NCBI RefSeq assembly: GCF_018343775.1
Contig: NZ_CP074349.1
Span: 5,570,001 to 5,634,000, forward strand
Source of the DNA: Pseudomonas cichorii
Lineage (GTDB): Bacteria > Pseudomonadota > Gammaproteobacteria > Pseudomonadales > Pseudomonadaceae
Length of the DNA: 64,000 bases
Direction: 5' to 3'
Part shown: positions 36,714 to 46,711 of the stretch, piece by piece
Position numbering within the stretch: position 1 is the stretch's first letter
Layout of the letters: each line of letters begins with the position of its first letter
Notes under the pieces: model-generated
The model's input: the letters and a program-made list of their open reading frames with translations, nothing else
The model's database searches: none
What the model was told of the DNA's origin: nothing
Position numbers and translations under genes: made by a program

Positions 36714-37571
36714 ATGCCTCAACCGTTTGTTTTCCGTTCCATCGATCTGGACGGTCATACCATCCGCACCGCAGTGCGACCCGGCAAGAGCCATCTGACG
36801 CCCTTGCTGATCTTCAATGGCATCGGCGCCAACCTTGAGTTGGTGTTTCCGTTTGTCGACGCGCTGGACCCTGATCTGGAAGTCATCGCTTTCGATGTAC
36901 CGGGAGTTGGTGGTTCTTCGACGCCCAGCCGCCCTTATCGTTTTCCGGGGCTGGCGAAGCTGGCGGCGCGCATGCTCGATTACCTGGATTACGGCCAGGT
37001 CAATGCGATTGGTGTGTCATGGGGCGGAGCGCTGGCTCAGCAGTTCGCTCACGACTACCCCGAGCGCTGCCGCAAACTGGTGCTGGCGGCGACGGCGGCC
37101 GGCATGATCATGGTGCCGGGCAAACCTCGTGTGTTGTGGTTGATGGCCAGCCCACGGCGTTATATCCAGCCGTCCCATGTCATCCGCATTGCGCCGGAAA
37201 TCTATGGCGGTGCCTTCCGGCGCGATCCGCATCTGGCAGCCAATCATGCGGCCAAGGTACGTTCGTCCGGCAAGCTGGGTTACTACTGGCAACTGTTCGC
37301 CGGCATGGGCTGGACCAGCGTCCACTGGTTGCACAAGATCCATCAGCCGACGCTGGTCCTGGCCGGCGACGACGATCCATTGATACCACTGGTAAATATG
37401 CGCCTGCTGGCCTGGCGTATACCCAATGCCCAGCTACACATAATCGATGACGGTCATTTGTTTCTGATCACACGAGCCGAAGCCGTGGCTCCCATCATCA
37501 TGAGTTTCCTGCAGCAGGAGCGCCAACGCGCTGTCATGCATCCACAGCCCACGCCACCCAAAGGGCACTGA
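36714..37571 (+). CDS. phaZ: Intracellular PHA depolymerase PhaZ
   Basis: A 285-residue alpha/beta hydrolase: nucleophile Ser102 in GVSWGG, acid in LAGDDDPLIPL, histidine in IDDGHLFLIT. It releases hydroxyalkanoic acids from granules, giving a synthesis/degradation cycle with PhaC1. A 147-bp gap separates it from phaC1 and carries an imperfect hairpin around 36590-36625 without a T-run, so partial termination is possible. Confidence 0.96.
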   Translation: MPQPFVFRSIDLDGHTIRTAVRPGKSHLTPLLIFNGIGANLELVFPFVDALDPDLEVIAFDVPGVGGSSTPSRPYRFPGLAKLAARMLDYLDYGQVNAIGVSWGGALAQQFAHDYPERCRKLVLAATAAGMIMVPGKPRVLWLMASPRRYIQPSHVIRIAPEIYGGAFRRDPHLAANHAAKVRSSGKLGYYWQLFAGMGWTSVHWLHKIHQPTLVLAGDDDPLIPLVNMRLLAWRIPNAQLHIIDDGHLFLITRAEAVAPIIMSFLQQERQRAVMHPQPTPPKGH

Positions 37572-37731
37572 TCCGACACGTCGTACTCAACGAAGCAGGA
37601 ACGCTTCGAGACAATCGCTTTACCGACTGCGCCACGACAGGAGTGTCACACGGAGCAGAACGACGCATGCTGCCATGACAGGCGCTGCGTCAGTCCACTG
37701 GTTGATGGCTTGACGAAGGAGTGTTGCCCTC

Positions 37732-39417
37732 ATGCGAGAAAAATCAACGAAGGTCGCCGCCACGACTCCGGCGACTTACATAAATGCACAAAGCGCTATT
37801 ACCGGCCTGCGCGGTCGAGACCTGTTTCATACCCTGCGCAGCGTCGCCTCCCAAGGCTGGAAACATCCACTGCGCAGTGCCCGACATGCCCTAGCGCTGG
37901 GCAGCCAGCTGGGCAAAGTGATGCTTCTGGGAGACATGCCCCATACCCCCAACCCGCGCGACAGCCGCTTCGCGGACCCGACCTGGAGCCTGAACCCGCT
38001 GTACCGTCGTGGCTTGCAGGCTTACCTGAGCTGGCAGCACCAGACTCGACTCTGGATCGATGAAAGCGACCTGTCCAAGGACGACCGGGCACGGGCGCAC
38101 TTTCTGTTCTCGCTGATCAACGATGCGCTGTCACCGTCCAATACACTGCTCAACCCGCTGGCCATCAAGGAGCTTTTCAACTCCGGCGGCAGCAGCGTGC
38201 TCAAAGGCTTGGGCCATATGGCCGACGACCTGCTGCACAACAATGGCCTGCCTCGTCAGACCACCAAGGATGCCTTCGAGATTGGCCGTACGCTCGCCAC
38301 CACTCCAGGCTCCGTGGTGTTTCGCAATGAAATGTTCGAGCTGATCCAGTACAAGCCGATGAGCGAAAAACAGTACTCCCGGCCTTTGCTGATCGTCCCG
38401 CCACAGATCAACAAGTTCTACATCTTCGACCTGAGCTCCACCAACAGCTTTGTGCAGTACGCCCTGAAGAATGGCCTGCAAACCTTCGCTATCAGCTGGC
38501 GTAACCCCGATGTACGGCATCGCGAATGGGGACTCTCCAGTTACGTCGAAGCGACCGAGGAAGCCATGAACATCTGCCGGGCGATTACCGGCGCACGGGA
38601 AGTCAATCTGCTGGGCGCCTGTGCAGGAGGCCTGACTATCGCAGCCCTGCAAGGCCATTTGCAGGCCAAGCGGCAGATCCGCCGGGTCGCCAGTGCGACT
38701 TACATGGTCAGCCTGCTGGACAGCCAGATCGAAAGCCCGGCTACGCTGTTCATCGACGAAGAAGCCCTGGAAGCCGCCAAGCGTCGCTCGTATCAGCGCG
38801 GCGTGCTGGAGGGCAGCGACATGGGCCGGATCTTTGCCTGGATGCGCCCCAACGACCTGATCTGGAGTTACTGGATCAACAACTACCTGCTGGGCAAGAC
38901 TCCGCCCGCGTTCGACATCCTGTACTGGAACAACGACACCACGCGCCTGACGGCAGCGCTGCATGGCGACCTGCTGGACTTCTTCAAACACAATCCGCTC
39001 AGCCATCCGGGCGGCCTGGAAGTCTGCGGCACGCCCATCGACCTGCAGAAAGTGACGGTGGACAGCTTCAGCATTGCCGGCATCAACGACCACATCACGC
39101 CCTGGGATTCAGTCTATCGCTCAACGCTGCTGCTAGGCGGTGAGCGACGTTTCCTGCTGGCCAACAGCGGCCATGTGCAAAGCATCCTCAACCCGCCGGG
39201 CAACCGCAAAGCCAACTTTGTCGAGAACGACAAGCTGAGCAGCGACCCGCGGGCCTGGTATTACGATGCCAAACACAACGAGGGCAGTTGGTGGCCAACC
39301 TGGCTGAAATGGATTCAGGAACGCTCCGGCACCCAGCACGAAACCCGGATCGAACTGGGCAACGCCAATTACCCTGCGATGGAGGCTGCGCCTGGAACCT
39401 ATGTGCATGTGCGTTGA
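37732..39417 (+). CDS. phaC2: Class II PHA synthase PhaC2
   Basis: A 561-residue paralogue of PhaC1 with Cys297 in GACAGG, Asp in GINDHITPW and His in ANSGHVQS. Both synthases share PLYRRxLQxYLxW and the PPQINKFYxFDLS core. PhaC2 usually has a somewhat different substrate range. Strong ribosome site GAAGGAG. It follows phaZ by 160 bp with no clear terminator, consistent with readthrough; a family A repeat follows. Confidence 0.97.
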   Translation: MREKSTKVAATTPATYINAQSAITGLRGRDLFHTLRSVASQGWKHPLRSARHALALGSQLGKVMLLGDMPHTPNPRDSRFADPTWSLNPLYRRGLQAYLSWQHQTRLWIDESDLSKDDRARAHFLFSLINDALSPSNTLLNPLAIKELFNSGGSSVLKGLGHMADDLLHNNGLPRQTTKDAFEIGRTLATTPGSVVFRNEMFELIQYKPMSEKQYSRPLLIVPPQINKFYIFDLSSTNSFVQYALKNGLQTFAISWRNPDVRHREWGLSSYVEATEEAMNICRAITGAREVNLLGACAGGLTIAALQGHLQAKRQIRRVASATYMVSLLDSQIESPATLFIDEEALEAAKRRSYQRGVLEGSDMGRIFAWMRPNDLIWSYWINNYLLGKTPPAFDILYWNNDTTRLTAALHGDLLDFFKHNPLSHPGGLEVCGTPIDLQKVTVDSFSIAGINDHITPWDSVYRSTLLLGGERRFLLANSGHVQSILNPPGNRKANFVENDKLSSDPRAWYYDAKHNEGSWWPTWLKWIQERSGTQHETRIELGNANYPAMEAAPGTYVHVR

Positions 39418-39426
39418 AGGTATAAG

Positions 39427-39513
39427 CAGGAGTGAACTCATTCGCGAGACGTCATTGAAGGCGACAGGTTTTCTTCGGATGCATGGGCCTGTCGCGAATA
39501 AATTCGCTCCTAC
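39427..39513. repeat. Family A inverted repeat, copy 6 (degenerate)
   Basis: Arms AGGAGTGAACTCATTCGCGA and TCGCGAATAAATTCGCTCCT around a long loop, between phaC2 and phaD. Confidence 0.7.
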
Positions 39514-39552
39514 AACCGGTTTGCGCTCCCGAACCCCAACCAAGAAGACTGG

Positions 39553-40167
39553 ATGAAAACCCGCGACCGCATACTTGAATGCGCCCTGATACTGTTCAAT
39601 CAGCAGGGCGAGCCTAATGTATCCACTCTGGAAATCGCCAACGAACTGGGTATCAGCCCCGGCAATCTCTATTACCATTTCCATGGCAAGGAGCCGTTGG
39701 TGATGGGATTGTTCGAGCGTTTCCAGGCCGAACTGGCACCGTTGCTCGATCCACCTGCCGATGCGCGACTCAATGCCGAAGATTACTGGCTGTTCCTGCA
39801 CCTGATCGTCGAGCGTCTGGCGCACTACCGTTTTCTGTTTCAGGACTTGTCCAACCTGGCCGGTCGCCTGCCAAAACTGGCACGCGGCATTCGCAACCTG
39901 CTCAACTCCCTCAAGCGCACCCTGGCTTCGCTACTGGCCAGACTCAAGGCTCAAGGGCAATTGATCAGCGAAACCCAGGCACTGGGGCAACTGGTGGAGC
40001 AGATCACCATGAACCTGCTGTTCTCGCTGGACTATCAGCGCATTCTGGGACGCGAAGGGGAAGTACGGGTGGTGGTCTATCAGATCATGATGCTCGTGAC
40101 ACCGCATCTGATACCGACATCAAGGCAGGCGGCCGAAGAGCTGGCCATGCAGTATTTGAGCAGGTAA
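39553..40167 (+). CDS. phaD: TetR-family regulator PhaD
   Basis: A 204-residue regulator. The N-terminal HTH reads VSTLEIANELGISPGNLYYHF (about 26-46) followed by KEPLVMGLF; the C-terminal two thirds is a ligand/dimer domain. In Pseudomonas PhaD activates phaC1 and phaI transcription, probably sensing a fatty-acid-derived CoA ester. Candidate sites are seen upstream of both genes. It is the last gene of the phaC1 unit, convergent with phaF. Confidence 0.94.
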   Translation: MKTRDRILECALILFNQQGEPNVSTLEIANELGISPGNLYYHFHGKEPLVMGLFERFQAELAPLLDPPADARLNAEDYWLFLHLIVERLAHYRFLFQDLSNLAGRLPKLARGIRNLLNSLKRTLASLLARLKAQGQLISETQALGQLVEQITMNLLFSLDYQRILGREGEVRVVVYQIMMLVTPHLIPTSRQAAEELAMQYLSR

Positions 40168-40168
40168 A

Positions 40169-40191
40169 CCCGACCTGTCGAACAGGTCGGG
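40169..40191. terminator. Hairpin between phaD and phaF
   Basis: Stem CCCGACCTGT / ACAGGTCGGG with a 3-base loop, between convergent 3' ends. Minus-strand continuation has TTT only; plus strand has none. Probably an intrinsic terminator of moderate strength. Confidence 0.55.
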
Positions 40192-40211
40192 CTGGATGCA
40201 GCAACCTGTTA

Positions 40212-40988
40212 TCAGGCCTGACCGGTTGTTGGCGTCGACGCAGGGGGGGTCGACGGCGCAGCAGCCGGAGAAGCAGCAGGTGTCGCCGAGGCCGACGCTG
40301 CTGGTTTGGCAGCAGGTTTTGCAGCCGGCTTCCTGGCAGCAGGTTTTTTCGGAGCAGGTTTGGCTACCGATTTGGCCTTGTCTGCAGTCGAAGATGCAGC
40401 CTTGCTCACAGCATCGACCGGCTTGGCGGCAGCTTTCTTGACTGCCGGTTTGGCCGCTGCGGTTTTGGTTGCAACCTTGTCTGCGGTTTTCGCCACAGTC
40501 TTGGCAGCAGCCTTGACCAGCGGTTTCGCCGTGCTTTTGGCAGGTGCTGTCGAACGGGACGCAACCGGCTTGGCCTTGGCGCCTGTCAACAGCTCGATCT
40601 GGCGGGTCAGTTCATCGACCTTGCCGTGCAACGCCTGCACTTCATTACGGCTCGGCACACCGAGGCGCGAAATGGCACTGTTCAGACGCTTGTCGAACGC
40701 GCCTTCGAGTTCATTCCATTTGCCCAGCGCGAGATCCTTCACGTCACCCACACGGGACTTGGCAGCCTTGGCAGTATCCTTGGCATTGTCGAGTTGCTTC
40801 TCGGCTTCTACCTTGGTCTGCTTCTCGGCCTTTTCGCCGTCTTTTACCAGTGTTTCAAATAACTTACTGCCGTCATTGCTGATCTTGGAGTAAGCGCCCA
40901 AACCAGCCAGCCAGATCTGGCGAGAGTATTTTTCAACCTCGCCAATCCAGGAGCTGCCTTCTTTTTCAACTTTTTTCTTGCCAGCCAT
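40212..40988 (-). CDS. phaF: Phasin / histone-like protein PhaF
   Basis: A 258-residue two-domain protein from the ATG at 40988 (AAGGAGAG before it). Residues 1-140 are an amphipathic phasin domain related to PhaI (SRQIWLAGLGAYSKI). Residues 145-258 are a basic, Ala/Lys/Pro-rich tail of AAKP-type repeats like histone H1, which binds DNA. PhaF coats granules and tethers them to the nucleoid for even segregation. It lies 10 bp after phaI. Confidence 0.96.
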   Translation of the reverse strand: MAGKKKVEKEGSSWIGEVEKYSRQIWLAGLGAYSKISNDGSKLFETLVKDGEKAEKQTKVEAEKQLDNAKDTAKAAKSRVGDVKDLALGKWNELEGAFDKRLNSAISRLGVPSRNEVQALHGKVDELTRQIELLTGAKAKPVASRSTAPAKSTAKPLVKAAAKTVAKTADKVATKTAAAKPAVKKAAAKPVDAVSKAASSTADKAKSVAKPAPKKPAARKPAAKPAAKPAASASATPAASPAAAPSTPPASTPTTGQA

Positions 40989-40998
40989 CCTGCTCTCC

Positions 40999-41472
40999 TT
41001 AATGTTCAGGCTCGATACGTTCGAGCTTTTTGGGCTCATTACGCTCGAGCTTTTTAGGCCCGACACGTTCAAGCAATGCCGTCAGCTCATCGAGCTTAGC
41101 AGAGAGTGTCTCAACATCATGTTTAGATGGAATGCCGATCCGGTTCAAGCCCTTGGCGACACGGCGATCAAAGGCGCTTTCGATCTTGTCGAACTGAGCC
41201 TCGACACGGCCCTTGACGCCTGAAACCTCGCCTTTTATCGAATCGATTTCGCTGTTGGCCGCTTCAAGCTTTTCATCGACAGCCTTCTTGGCGTCTTTCT
41301 CCACTTTTTCGCCAGTCTTGATCAGTTCTCTGACGTACTCGGTGCCTTCCTGATTAGCCTTGGCATAAGCGCCCAGGCCAGCCAGCCAGATTTTGCGGGC
41401 ATACAGTTTCACTTCGGAAAACGCTGTTGCCTGCTCGTCTTCAATTTTTTTCTTCAGGGTAGCCTTGGCCAT
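40999..41472 (-). CDS. phaI: Phasin PhaI
   Basis: A 157-residue granule-coat protein with ARKIWLAGLGAYAK near residue 25 and a long amphipathic helix with the leucine-rich end LSAKLDELTALLERV. It is paralogous to the PhaF N-domain. The C-terminus carries about two copies of an 8-residue unit EPKKLER(N/I), encoded by 24-bp repeats at 41011-41058, making it longer than PhaI of P. putida (about 139). First gene of phaI-phaF, with a PhaD-type site upstream. Confidence 0.94.
   Translation of the reverse strand: MAKATLKKKIEDEQATAFSEVKLYARKIWLAGLGAYAKANQEGTEYVRELIKTGEKVEKDAKKAVDEKLEAANSEIDSIKGEVSGVKGRVEAQFDKIESAFDRRVAKGLNRIGIPSKHDVETLSAKLDELTALLERVGPKKLERNEPKKLERIEPEH
41011..41082. repeat. 24-bp tandem repeat in the phaI 3' end
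   Basis: Two near-identical 24-bp units sharing CTCGAGCTTTTT-type cores, plus a degenerate third, in frame with phaI and encoding the repeated EPKKLER motif. Confidence 0.75.
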
Positions 41473-41541
41473 GGTGCACCTCACTCTCGAAAGTTCAAGG
41501 AACCGCCCTTGTGGGGGCATGACTCAAAGGTACGGAGAAAA

Positions 41542-41561
41542 ATTAGAATGCACACCCTAGT
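41542..41561. promoter_or_regulatory. Candidate PhaD operator at phaI
   Basis: ATTAGA-N8-CCTAGT: half-sites match the phaC1 site ATTAGG-N8-TCTAAT with the same 8-base spacing. It lies 70 bases upstream of the phaI ATG, where its minus-strand TCTAAT could also serve as a -10. Confidence 0.5.
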
Positions 41562-41629
41562 GTGGAAAACACAGTCTCCTTCGCGAAAGGCCAGGGCATC
41601 TGAAAAGAATCTATCGCTTTCAATGACGT

Positions 41630-41712
41630 CTCGCGGATAAATCCGCTCCTACTCAGCCGATGGCCGCGCAGGTTAGGTGGCTACTGAAGTAGGAACGAAT
41701 TCATTAGCGAAG
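41630..41712. repeat. Family A inverted repeat, copy 7 (degenerate)
   Basis: Arms TCGCGGATAAATCCGCTCCT and AGGAACGAATTCATTAGCGA around a loop of about 40 bases, between the phaI promoter and the next gene. Confidence 0.7.
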
Positions 41713-41736
41713 GGCGTTTGAACTCTCACCCGGCAC

Positions 41737-42015
41737 TCAAGCCACCAGCGCCTTATCCAGCACACGTTCCACTTCGGACTTGATCGAGCCGCTCATGGCC
41801 GACAGGATGAAGTTCAGTTCGATGCTGACGCGGATAAGTGCCTCTTCAACTTCAACCTTGCCTTTGGCGCCCTTGCCTTCGAGTTTCACGGTGTCGCCGA
41901 CCCACTCATGGGCCAGCCCGTATTTCTCAGACAGTTTCTCGACCAACTGCTCAGCCCTCTCCCGCGCCTTGTCACGGCCCAGAGTGTGCGGGCGCTCAAC
42001 CGTTATTTTCGCCAT
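41737..42015 (-). CDS. Polyhydroxyalkanoic acid system family protein
   Basis: A 92-residue protein with the start VERPHTLGRDKARERAE, YGLAHEWVGDTVKL and a C-terminal amphipathic helix (SIKSEVERVLDKAL). It belongs to a small family found next to PHA genes in Pseudomonas; role unproven. It is divergent from ubiE. The context suggests a granule or membrane-associated helper. Confidence 0.85.
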   Translation of the reverse strand: MAKITVERPHTLGRDKARERAEQLVEKLSEKYGLAHEWVGDTVKLEGKGAKGKVEVEEALIRVSIELNFILSAMSGSIKSEVERVLDKALVA

Positions 42016-42159
42016 TGGAGAGTTCCTTTTTCGTCGAATGAATCGCGGCGCAACTATAACAGTCGCTCGTCCCGAAGAAAGCCCTGACGATGAGCCTTGT
42101 CAAGACAAAGCCAGCCCTGGCGATTAGAATGATCGGCATTCTATTCCGGCGGCAGCGAT

Positions 42160-42930
42160 ATGAACGATCAGCGCAAAGGTAGCGATACCGAACCCACCAC
42201 TCATTTCGGCTACAAAAACGTACCGGAAAGCCAGAAGGCCGAGAAAGTCGCTGAGGTTTTCCACTCCGTAGCGGCCAAGTACGACTTGATGAACGACCTT
42301 CTGTCCGGCGGCATGCACCGGCTCTGGAAGCGCTTCGCCATTGAGCTTTCCGGTGTTCGCACGGGCAACCGGGTACTGGATATCGCGGGCGGCACGGGCG
42401 ACCTGACCCGCAAGTTCTCGAATCTGGTCGGCCCGACCGGTCATGTGGTCCTGGCAGACATCAACGCTTCGATGCTCAAGGTCGGGCGTGATCGCCTGCT
42501 GGACCTGGGCGTTTCGGGTAATGTCGAGTTCGTACAGGCCGACGCCGAGAAGCTGCCGTTCCCAGACAACCATTTCGATTGCGTGACCATCGCTTTCGGC
42601 CTGCGCAACGTGACGCACAAGGAAGATGCCCTGCGCTCCATGCTGCGCGTGCTCAAGCCCGGCGGTCGCCTGTTGGTGCTGGAGTTCTCCAAGCCGACCA
42701 ACAAGCTGATGTCCAAAGCCTATGACGCCTACTCGTTCGCGTTCATGCCGTTCATGGGCAAGCTGGTCACCAACGACTCGGAAAGCTATCGCTATCTGGC
42801 AGAGTCGATCCGCATGCACCCGGATCAGGAAACCCTGAAGTCGATGATGGTAGACGCCGGTTTTGACCGGGTGACCTACCACAACATGACATCCGGCATC
42901 GTCGCCCTGCACCGCGGTATCAAGCCCTGA
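42160..42930 (+). CDS. ubiE: Ubiquinone/menaquinone C-methyltransferase UbiE
   Basis: A 256-residue SAM methyltransferase with the UbiE start THFGYKNVP and [17 protein letters not shown], motif [13 protein letters not shown] near residue 70, and FGLRNVTHK. It methylates the quinone ring at C2 in ubiquinone synthesis. The last base of its TGA is the first of the ubiJ ATG. Confidence 0.98.
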   Translation: MNDQRKGSDTEPTTHFGYKNVPESQKAEKVAEVFHSVAAKYDLMNDLLSGGMHRLWKRFAIELSGVRTGNRVLDIAGGTGDLTRKFSNLVGPTGHVVLADINASMLKVGRDRLLDLGVSGNVEFVQADAEKLPFPDNHFDCVTIAFGLRNVTHKEDALRSMLRVLKPGGRLLVLEFSKPTNKLMSKAYDAYSFAFMPFMGKLVTNDSESYRYLAESIRMHPDQETLKSMMVDAGFDRVTYHNMTSGIVALHRGIKP

Positions 42931-43553
42931 TGCTGCTCCGGGGTCTGCTCGCCAGCGTCGAGCACGGCATCAATCGCGTGCTGCGCCTGGACAGCACGGC
43001 TGCGCCGCGTCTTGCCGCACTGACAGGCAAGATCATCGCCATCGATTGCCGTGACCCGGCCTTGCAACTGTTCATCCTGCCCAGTGACGAAGGCCTGCTG
43101 CTGGCGGCTGACTGGGCAGCCGATGCCGATTGCATCCTGCGCGCCCCGGCAGCCAGCCTGCTGCGTCTGGCGTTGAGTCAGGACAAGACCGCCGTGCTGC
43201 ATGGCCCCGAAGTCGAGCTGGACGGTGACAGCGCCGTCTTGCTGGAGCTGGTCGGCATCCTGCAAGACCTGGAGCTGGACTGGGAGCATGAGCTTTCCCG
43301 CTGGCTTGGCCCGGTAGCCAGCCCGTTGCTCAGTGGCCACCTGCGCAGCCGCGCACGCTGGACCCGCGATAACTTCGCCAGCCTCAGCCAGAATGTGGCC
43401 GACTACCTGAGTGAAGAATCGCGTACTCTGGTCGGCAAACACGAGGCCGAAGCCCGCTTTGCCGAACTCGATCAGATCAAAATGGATCTGGAACGTCTTG
43501 AGGCGCGCTTTGCACGCCTCGCCCAATCCCTCAATTCCAGCGATAACGCATGA
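42930..43553 (+). CDS. ubiJ: Ubiquinone biosynthesis accessory factor UbiJ
   Basis: A 207-residue protein with an N-terminal SCP2 lipid-binding domain (roughly 20-120) and a C-terminal coiled coil ([18 protein letters not shown]). UbiJ binds polyprenyl intermediates and, with UbiK, organises the soluble ubiquinone complex. One-base overlap with ubiE, four-base overlap with ubiB. Confidence 0.94.
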   Translation: MLLRGLLASVEHGINRVLRLDSTAAPRLAALTGKIIAIDCRDPALQLFILPSDEGLLLAADWAADADCILRAPAASLLRLALSQDKTAVLHGPEVELDGDSAVLLELVGILQDLELDWEHELSRWLGPVASPLLSGHLRSRARWTRDNFASLSQNVADYLSEESRTLVGKHEAEARFAELDQIKMDLERLEARFARLAQSLNSSDNA

Positions 43554-45169
43554 AGCTGCTTGCCGTCCGCCGTCTGTTTCGTATCAACCGCGTCGTGATC
43601 CGCTATCGCCTCGATGACCTGCTCTTCGCTCTTCCGCTGCCGTGGTGGATGCTGGCCGTACGCTTTGTGCTGCCGTGGCGCTGGTTGCCGCGCAAGGCCT
43701 CGGACCTGAACCGTGGCGCACGCCTGCGCCTGGCGCTTCAGGATCTTGGGCCGATCTTCATCAAGTTCGGCCAGTTGCTTTCGACCCGACGCGACTTGCT
43801 GCCCGAGGACATTGCCGACGAGCTGATGCTGTTGCAGGACCGCGTCCCGCCGTTCGACCAGCAACTGGCCGTGCAACTGATCGAAGAGCAATTGGGTGCA
43901 AGAATCAGCGAGGTCTTCAGCCGCTTCGACGTGACGCCACTGGCTTCTGCTTCCGTGGCCCAGGTACATGCCGCACGCCTCAAGAGCGGCGAAGAAGTGG
44001 TGGTCAAGGTCGTGCGCCCGGGCCTCAAGCCCATCATCGGCCAGGATCTGGCCTGGCTGTTCATCCTGGCCCGTACCGCCGAGCGGCTGTCTGCCGATGC
44101 ACGGCTGCTGCATCCGGTGCAGGTGGTCAGCGACTATGAAAAAACCATCTACGACGAACTGGACCTGCTGCGCGAAGCCGCCAACTCCAGCCAGTTGCGC
44201 CGCAACTTCGAAGGCTCAGACCTGCTGTATGTGCCCCAGGTCTACTGGGACTGGTGCCGCCCGAAAGTGCTGGTCATGGAGCGTATCTACGGCGTTCAGG
44301 TCACCGATCTGGCGACTCTGGCCGATCAGCGTACCGACATGAAGCTGCTGGCCGAACGCGGTGTGGAGATCTTTTTCACCCAAGTGTTCCGTGACAGCTT
44401 CTTTCATGCCGACATGCACCCCGGCAATATTTTCGTCAGCACGGTCAATCCGTGGCGCCCGCAGTACATCGCCATCGACTGCGGAATCGTCGGCAGCCTG
44501 ACGCCACAGGATCAGGATTATCTGGCCCGCAACCTGTTTGCCTTCTTCAAGCGCGATTATCGCCGGGTGGCGCAATTGCACATCGATTCAGGCTGGGTGC
44601 CCGCCGAAACCAAGCTCAACGAGTTCGAGGCCGCGATTCGTACCGTTTGCGAACCGATCTTCGAGAAGCCGCTCAAGGATATTTCCTTCGGCCAGGTGCT
44701 GATGCGCCTGTTCCAGACTGCACGCCGCTTCAATATGGAAGTCCAGCCGCAACTTGTATTGCTGCAAAAGACCCTGCTCAATATCGAAGGCCTGGGCCGT
44801 CAGCTCTATCCGGACCTGGATCTGTGGACCACCGCGCAACCCTTCCTGGAGCGCTGGATGCGTGAGCGGGTCAGCCCCAAGACCCTGGTTCAGAACCTGC
44901 AGACCCAGGTCGAACAGTTACCGCATATTGCAGGCATGACCCGTGACCTGCTGGAGCGCCTGTCACGGCCCCACGCTAACGACCCACCGCCGCCACGATT
45001 CGGCTCCAGCGATGGCTGGGCCTTGCGCCTGCTGGGCGCGGCACTGCTGAGTGGCGGCGCAGTGCAGGTCTGGGCGTTGAGCGCAGCCGGCCTGCCACTG
45101 TTGACGCTGACTGCATGGCCGGTTGGAATCATGCTGGTGGCCGGGCTGTATCTGATCGTTCGCCGATAG
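43550..45169 (+). CDS. ubiB: Ubiquinone biosynthesis protein UbiB
   Basis: A 539-residue atypical kinase-like protein of the ABC1/ADCK family. Motifs: KxGQ region [14 protein letters not shown] near residue 70, Ala-rich loop ASVAQVHAA, lysine in VVVKVVRPG, catalytic loop DMHPGNIF and metal motif IDCGIVG. Two C-terminal membrane helices anchor it. It is needed for ubiquinone production, probably by ATP-driven extraction of lipid intermediates. Last gene of ubiE-ubiJ-ubiB. Confidence 0.97.
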   Translation: MKLLAVRRLFRINRVVIRYRLDDLLFALPLPWWMLAVRFVLPWRWLPRKASDLNRGARLRLALQDLGPIFIKFGQLLSTRRDLLPEDIADELMLLQDRVPPFDQQLAVQLIEEQLGARISEVFSRFDVTPLASASVAQVHAARLKSGEEVVVKVVRPGLKPIIGQDLAWLFILARTAERLSADARLLHPVQVVSDYEKTIYDELDLLREAANSSQLRRNFEGSDLLYVPQVYWDWCRPKVLVMERIYGVQVTDLATLADQRTDMKLLAERGVEIFFTQVFRDSFFHADMHPGNIFVSTVNPWRPQYIAIDCGIVGSLTPQDQDYLARNLFAFFKRDYRRVAQLHIDSGWVPAETKLNEFEAAIRTVCEPIFEKPLKDISFGQVLMRLFQTARRFNMEVQPQLVLLQKTLLNIEGLGRQLYPDLDLWTTAQPFLERWMRERVSPKTLVQNLQTQVEQLPHIAGMTRDLLERLSRPHANDPPPPRFGSSDGWALRLLGAALLSGGAVQVWALSAAGLPLLTLTAWPVGIMLVAGLYLIVRR

Positions 45170-45239
45170 CCAGCGACGCATGTGACTGGCACACTGTTCA
45201 ACCCGCCGGGATTATTGAAGCCCGGCTGCCGGAGTAGTT

Positions 45240-45632
45240 ATGAAAGACTGGCTGGACGAAATCAAGTGGAACAGCGACGGTCTGGTGCCTGCAATCGCTC
45301 AGGATCACAAGACCGGTCGTGTATTGATGATGGCCTGGATGAACCGCGAATCCCTGAGCCTGACTGCAAAAGAGAACCGTGCAATATATTGGTCGCGTTC
45401 GCGTGGCAAACTCTGGCGCAAGGGAGAGGAATCCGGCCACGTTCAGCAGTTGCATGAACTGCGCCTGGATTGCGACGCCGACGTCATCATCCTGATGGTC
45501 GAGCAGATCGGCGGCATTGCCTGCCATACCGGACGCGAAAGCTGCTTCTACCGGGTTTATGAAAACTCGGGCTGGAAGACGGTCGACGCGGTGCTCAAAG
45601 ACCCGGATGCCATTTATCACGCAGGACACTGA
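45240..45632 (+). CDS. hisI: Phosphoribosyl-AMP cyclohydrolase HisI
   Basis: A 130-residue enzyme with zinc ligands in LRLDCDADV and [10 protein letters not shown], and conserved [10 protein letters not shown] and [10 protein letters not shown]. It opens the purine ring in step 3 of histidine synthesis. It is separate from HisE, which follows two bases later, in contrast to the fused enterobacterial HisIE. Confidence 0.97.
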   Translation: MKDWLDEIKWNSDGLVPAIAQDHKTGRVLMMAWMNRESLSLTAKENRAIYWSRSRGKLWRKGEESGHVQQLHELRLDCDADVIILMVEQIGGIACHTGRESCFYRVYENSGWKTVDAVLKDPDAIYHAGH

Positions 45633-45634
45633 AC

Positions 45635-45967
45635 ATGACTGATACCTTGTCCCGTCTGGCCCAGGTGCTGGAATCGCGCAAGGATGCCGCTGCCGACAGC
45701 TCGTATGTCGCCAGTCTGTACCACAAGGGTTTGAACAAGATTCTGGAAAAAATCGGTGAAGAATCGGTCGAAACCATCATTGCTGCCAAGGATGCCGCCA
45801 TCAGCGGTGACTGCAGCGATGTCATCTACGAAACCGCTGACCTCTGGTTTCACAGCATGGTGATGCTGGCGGCACTCGGTCAGCATCCACAGGCTGTGCT
45901 CGATGAGCTGGACCGCCGTTTCGGGCTGTCCGGACACGCAGAAAAAGCTGCACGCACGGCGGATTAA
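45635..45967 (+). CDS. hisE: Phosphoribosyl-ATP pyrophosphatase HisE
   Basis: A 110-residue all-helical MazG-like enzyme with the metal-binding [13 protein letters not shown] and [12 protein letters not shown]. It converts PR-ATP to PR-AMP, the substrate of HisI. Two-base gap to hisI; tatA follows after 42 bp. Confidence 0.97.
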   Translation: MTDTLSRLAQVLESRKDAAADSSYVASLYHKGLNKILEKIGEESVETIIAAKDAAISGDCSDVIYETADLWFHSMVMLAALGQHPQAVLDELDRRFGLSGHAEKAARTAD

Positions 45968-46009
45968 CTACCTGTCTTTCAGGTTCGAATTTTCTACGAG
46001 GAATGCTTC

Positions 46010-46273
46010 ATGGGTATTTTTGACTGGAAACACTGGGTCGTCATCCTGATCGTGGTCGTGCTGGTTTTCGGCACCAAGAAACTCAAGGGCCTGGGTAGCG
46101 ATATCGGCGAATCGATCAAGGGCTTTCGCAAGGCCATGAACGATGACGAGAAACCTGCCGAGCAGCCACAGCAGGCTCAGGCCGCACCTCAGTCCTCGCC
46201 GCTGAACCAGCCGCACACCATCGACGGGCAGGCGCATAAAGTCGAAGAGCCGACCCGCAAAGACCAGGTGTAA
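46010..46273 (+). CDS. tatA: Twin-arginine translocase subunit TatA
   Basis: An 87-residue protein: N-terminal membrane helix ([13 protein letters not shown]), hinge and amphipathic helix with the TatA hallmark [24 protein letters not shown], then a polar tail rich in Gln and Pro. It oligomerises to form the pore for folded proteins. First of tatA-tatB-tatC. Confidence 0.97.
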   Translation: MGIFDWKHWVVILIVVVLVFGTKKLKGLGSDIGESIKGFRKAMNDDEKPAEQPQQAQAAPQSSPLNQPHTIDGQAHKVEEPTRKDQV

Positions 46274-46276
46274 GCC

Positions 46277-46711
46277 ATGTTCGGTATCAGCTTCTCTGAA
46301 CTGCTGCTCGTGGGTCTGGTGGCCTTGCTGGTGCTGGGCCCCGAACGCCTGCCGGGCGCAGCGCGCACCGCCGGCCTGTGGATAGGCCGGTTGAAGCGCA
46401 GCTTCAATGCGATCAAACAGGAAGTTGAACGTGAAATCGGTGCCGACGAAATCCGTCGGCAACTGCACAATGAGCACATTCTGTCTCTGGAAGAAGAGGC
46501 GAGAAAAATCTTCTCGCCCCACTCCGAGCCAGAACCTGCCGCAGAGCCGCAGAACGAACCGCAAGCAGCACCCACCCAGGAAATCGGTCCGGCAGAACCG
46601 GCACCCAAGAGCCAGCTGTCTCTGGAAAAACGTCCCAAACAGACGGCATCCCCGGTACCGGTCACGCCACCTTCCGCCCACGATTCGTCACTGCCCCCAC
46701 GAGCCCCATGA
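46277..46711 (+). CDS. tatB: Twin-arginine translocase subunit TatB
   Basis: A 144-residue protein with the TatB start [27 protein letters not shown], the Pro-Glu-Arg signature that separates it from TatA, a long amphipathic helix and a Pro/Glu-rich tail. With TatC it forms the signal-peptide receptor. Three-base gap to tatA; four-base overlap with tatC. Confidence 0.97.
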   Translation: MFGISFSELLLVGLVALLVLGPERLPGAARTAGLWIGRLKRSFNAIKQEVEREIGADEIRRQLHNEHILSLEEEARKIFSPHSEPEPAAEPQNEPQAAPTQEIGPAEPAPKSQLSLEKRPKQTASPVPVTPPSAHDSSLPPRAP

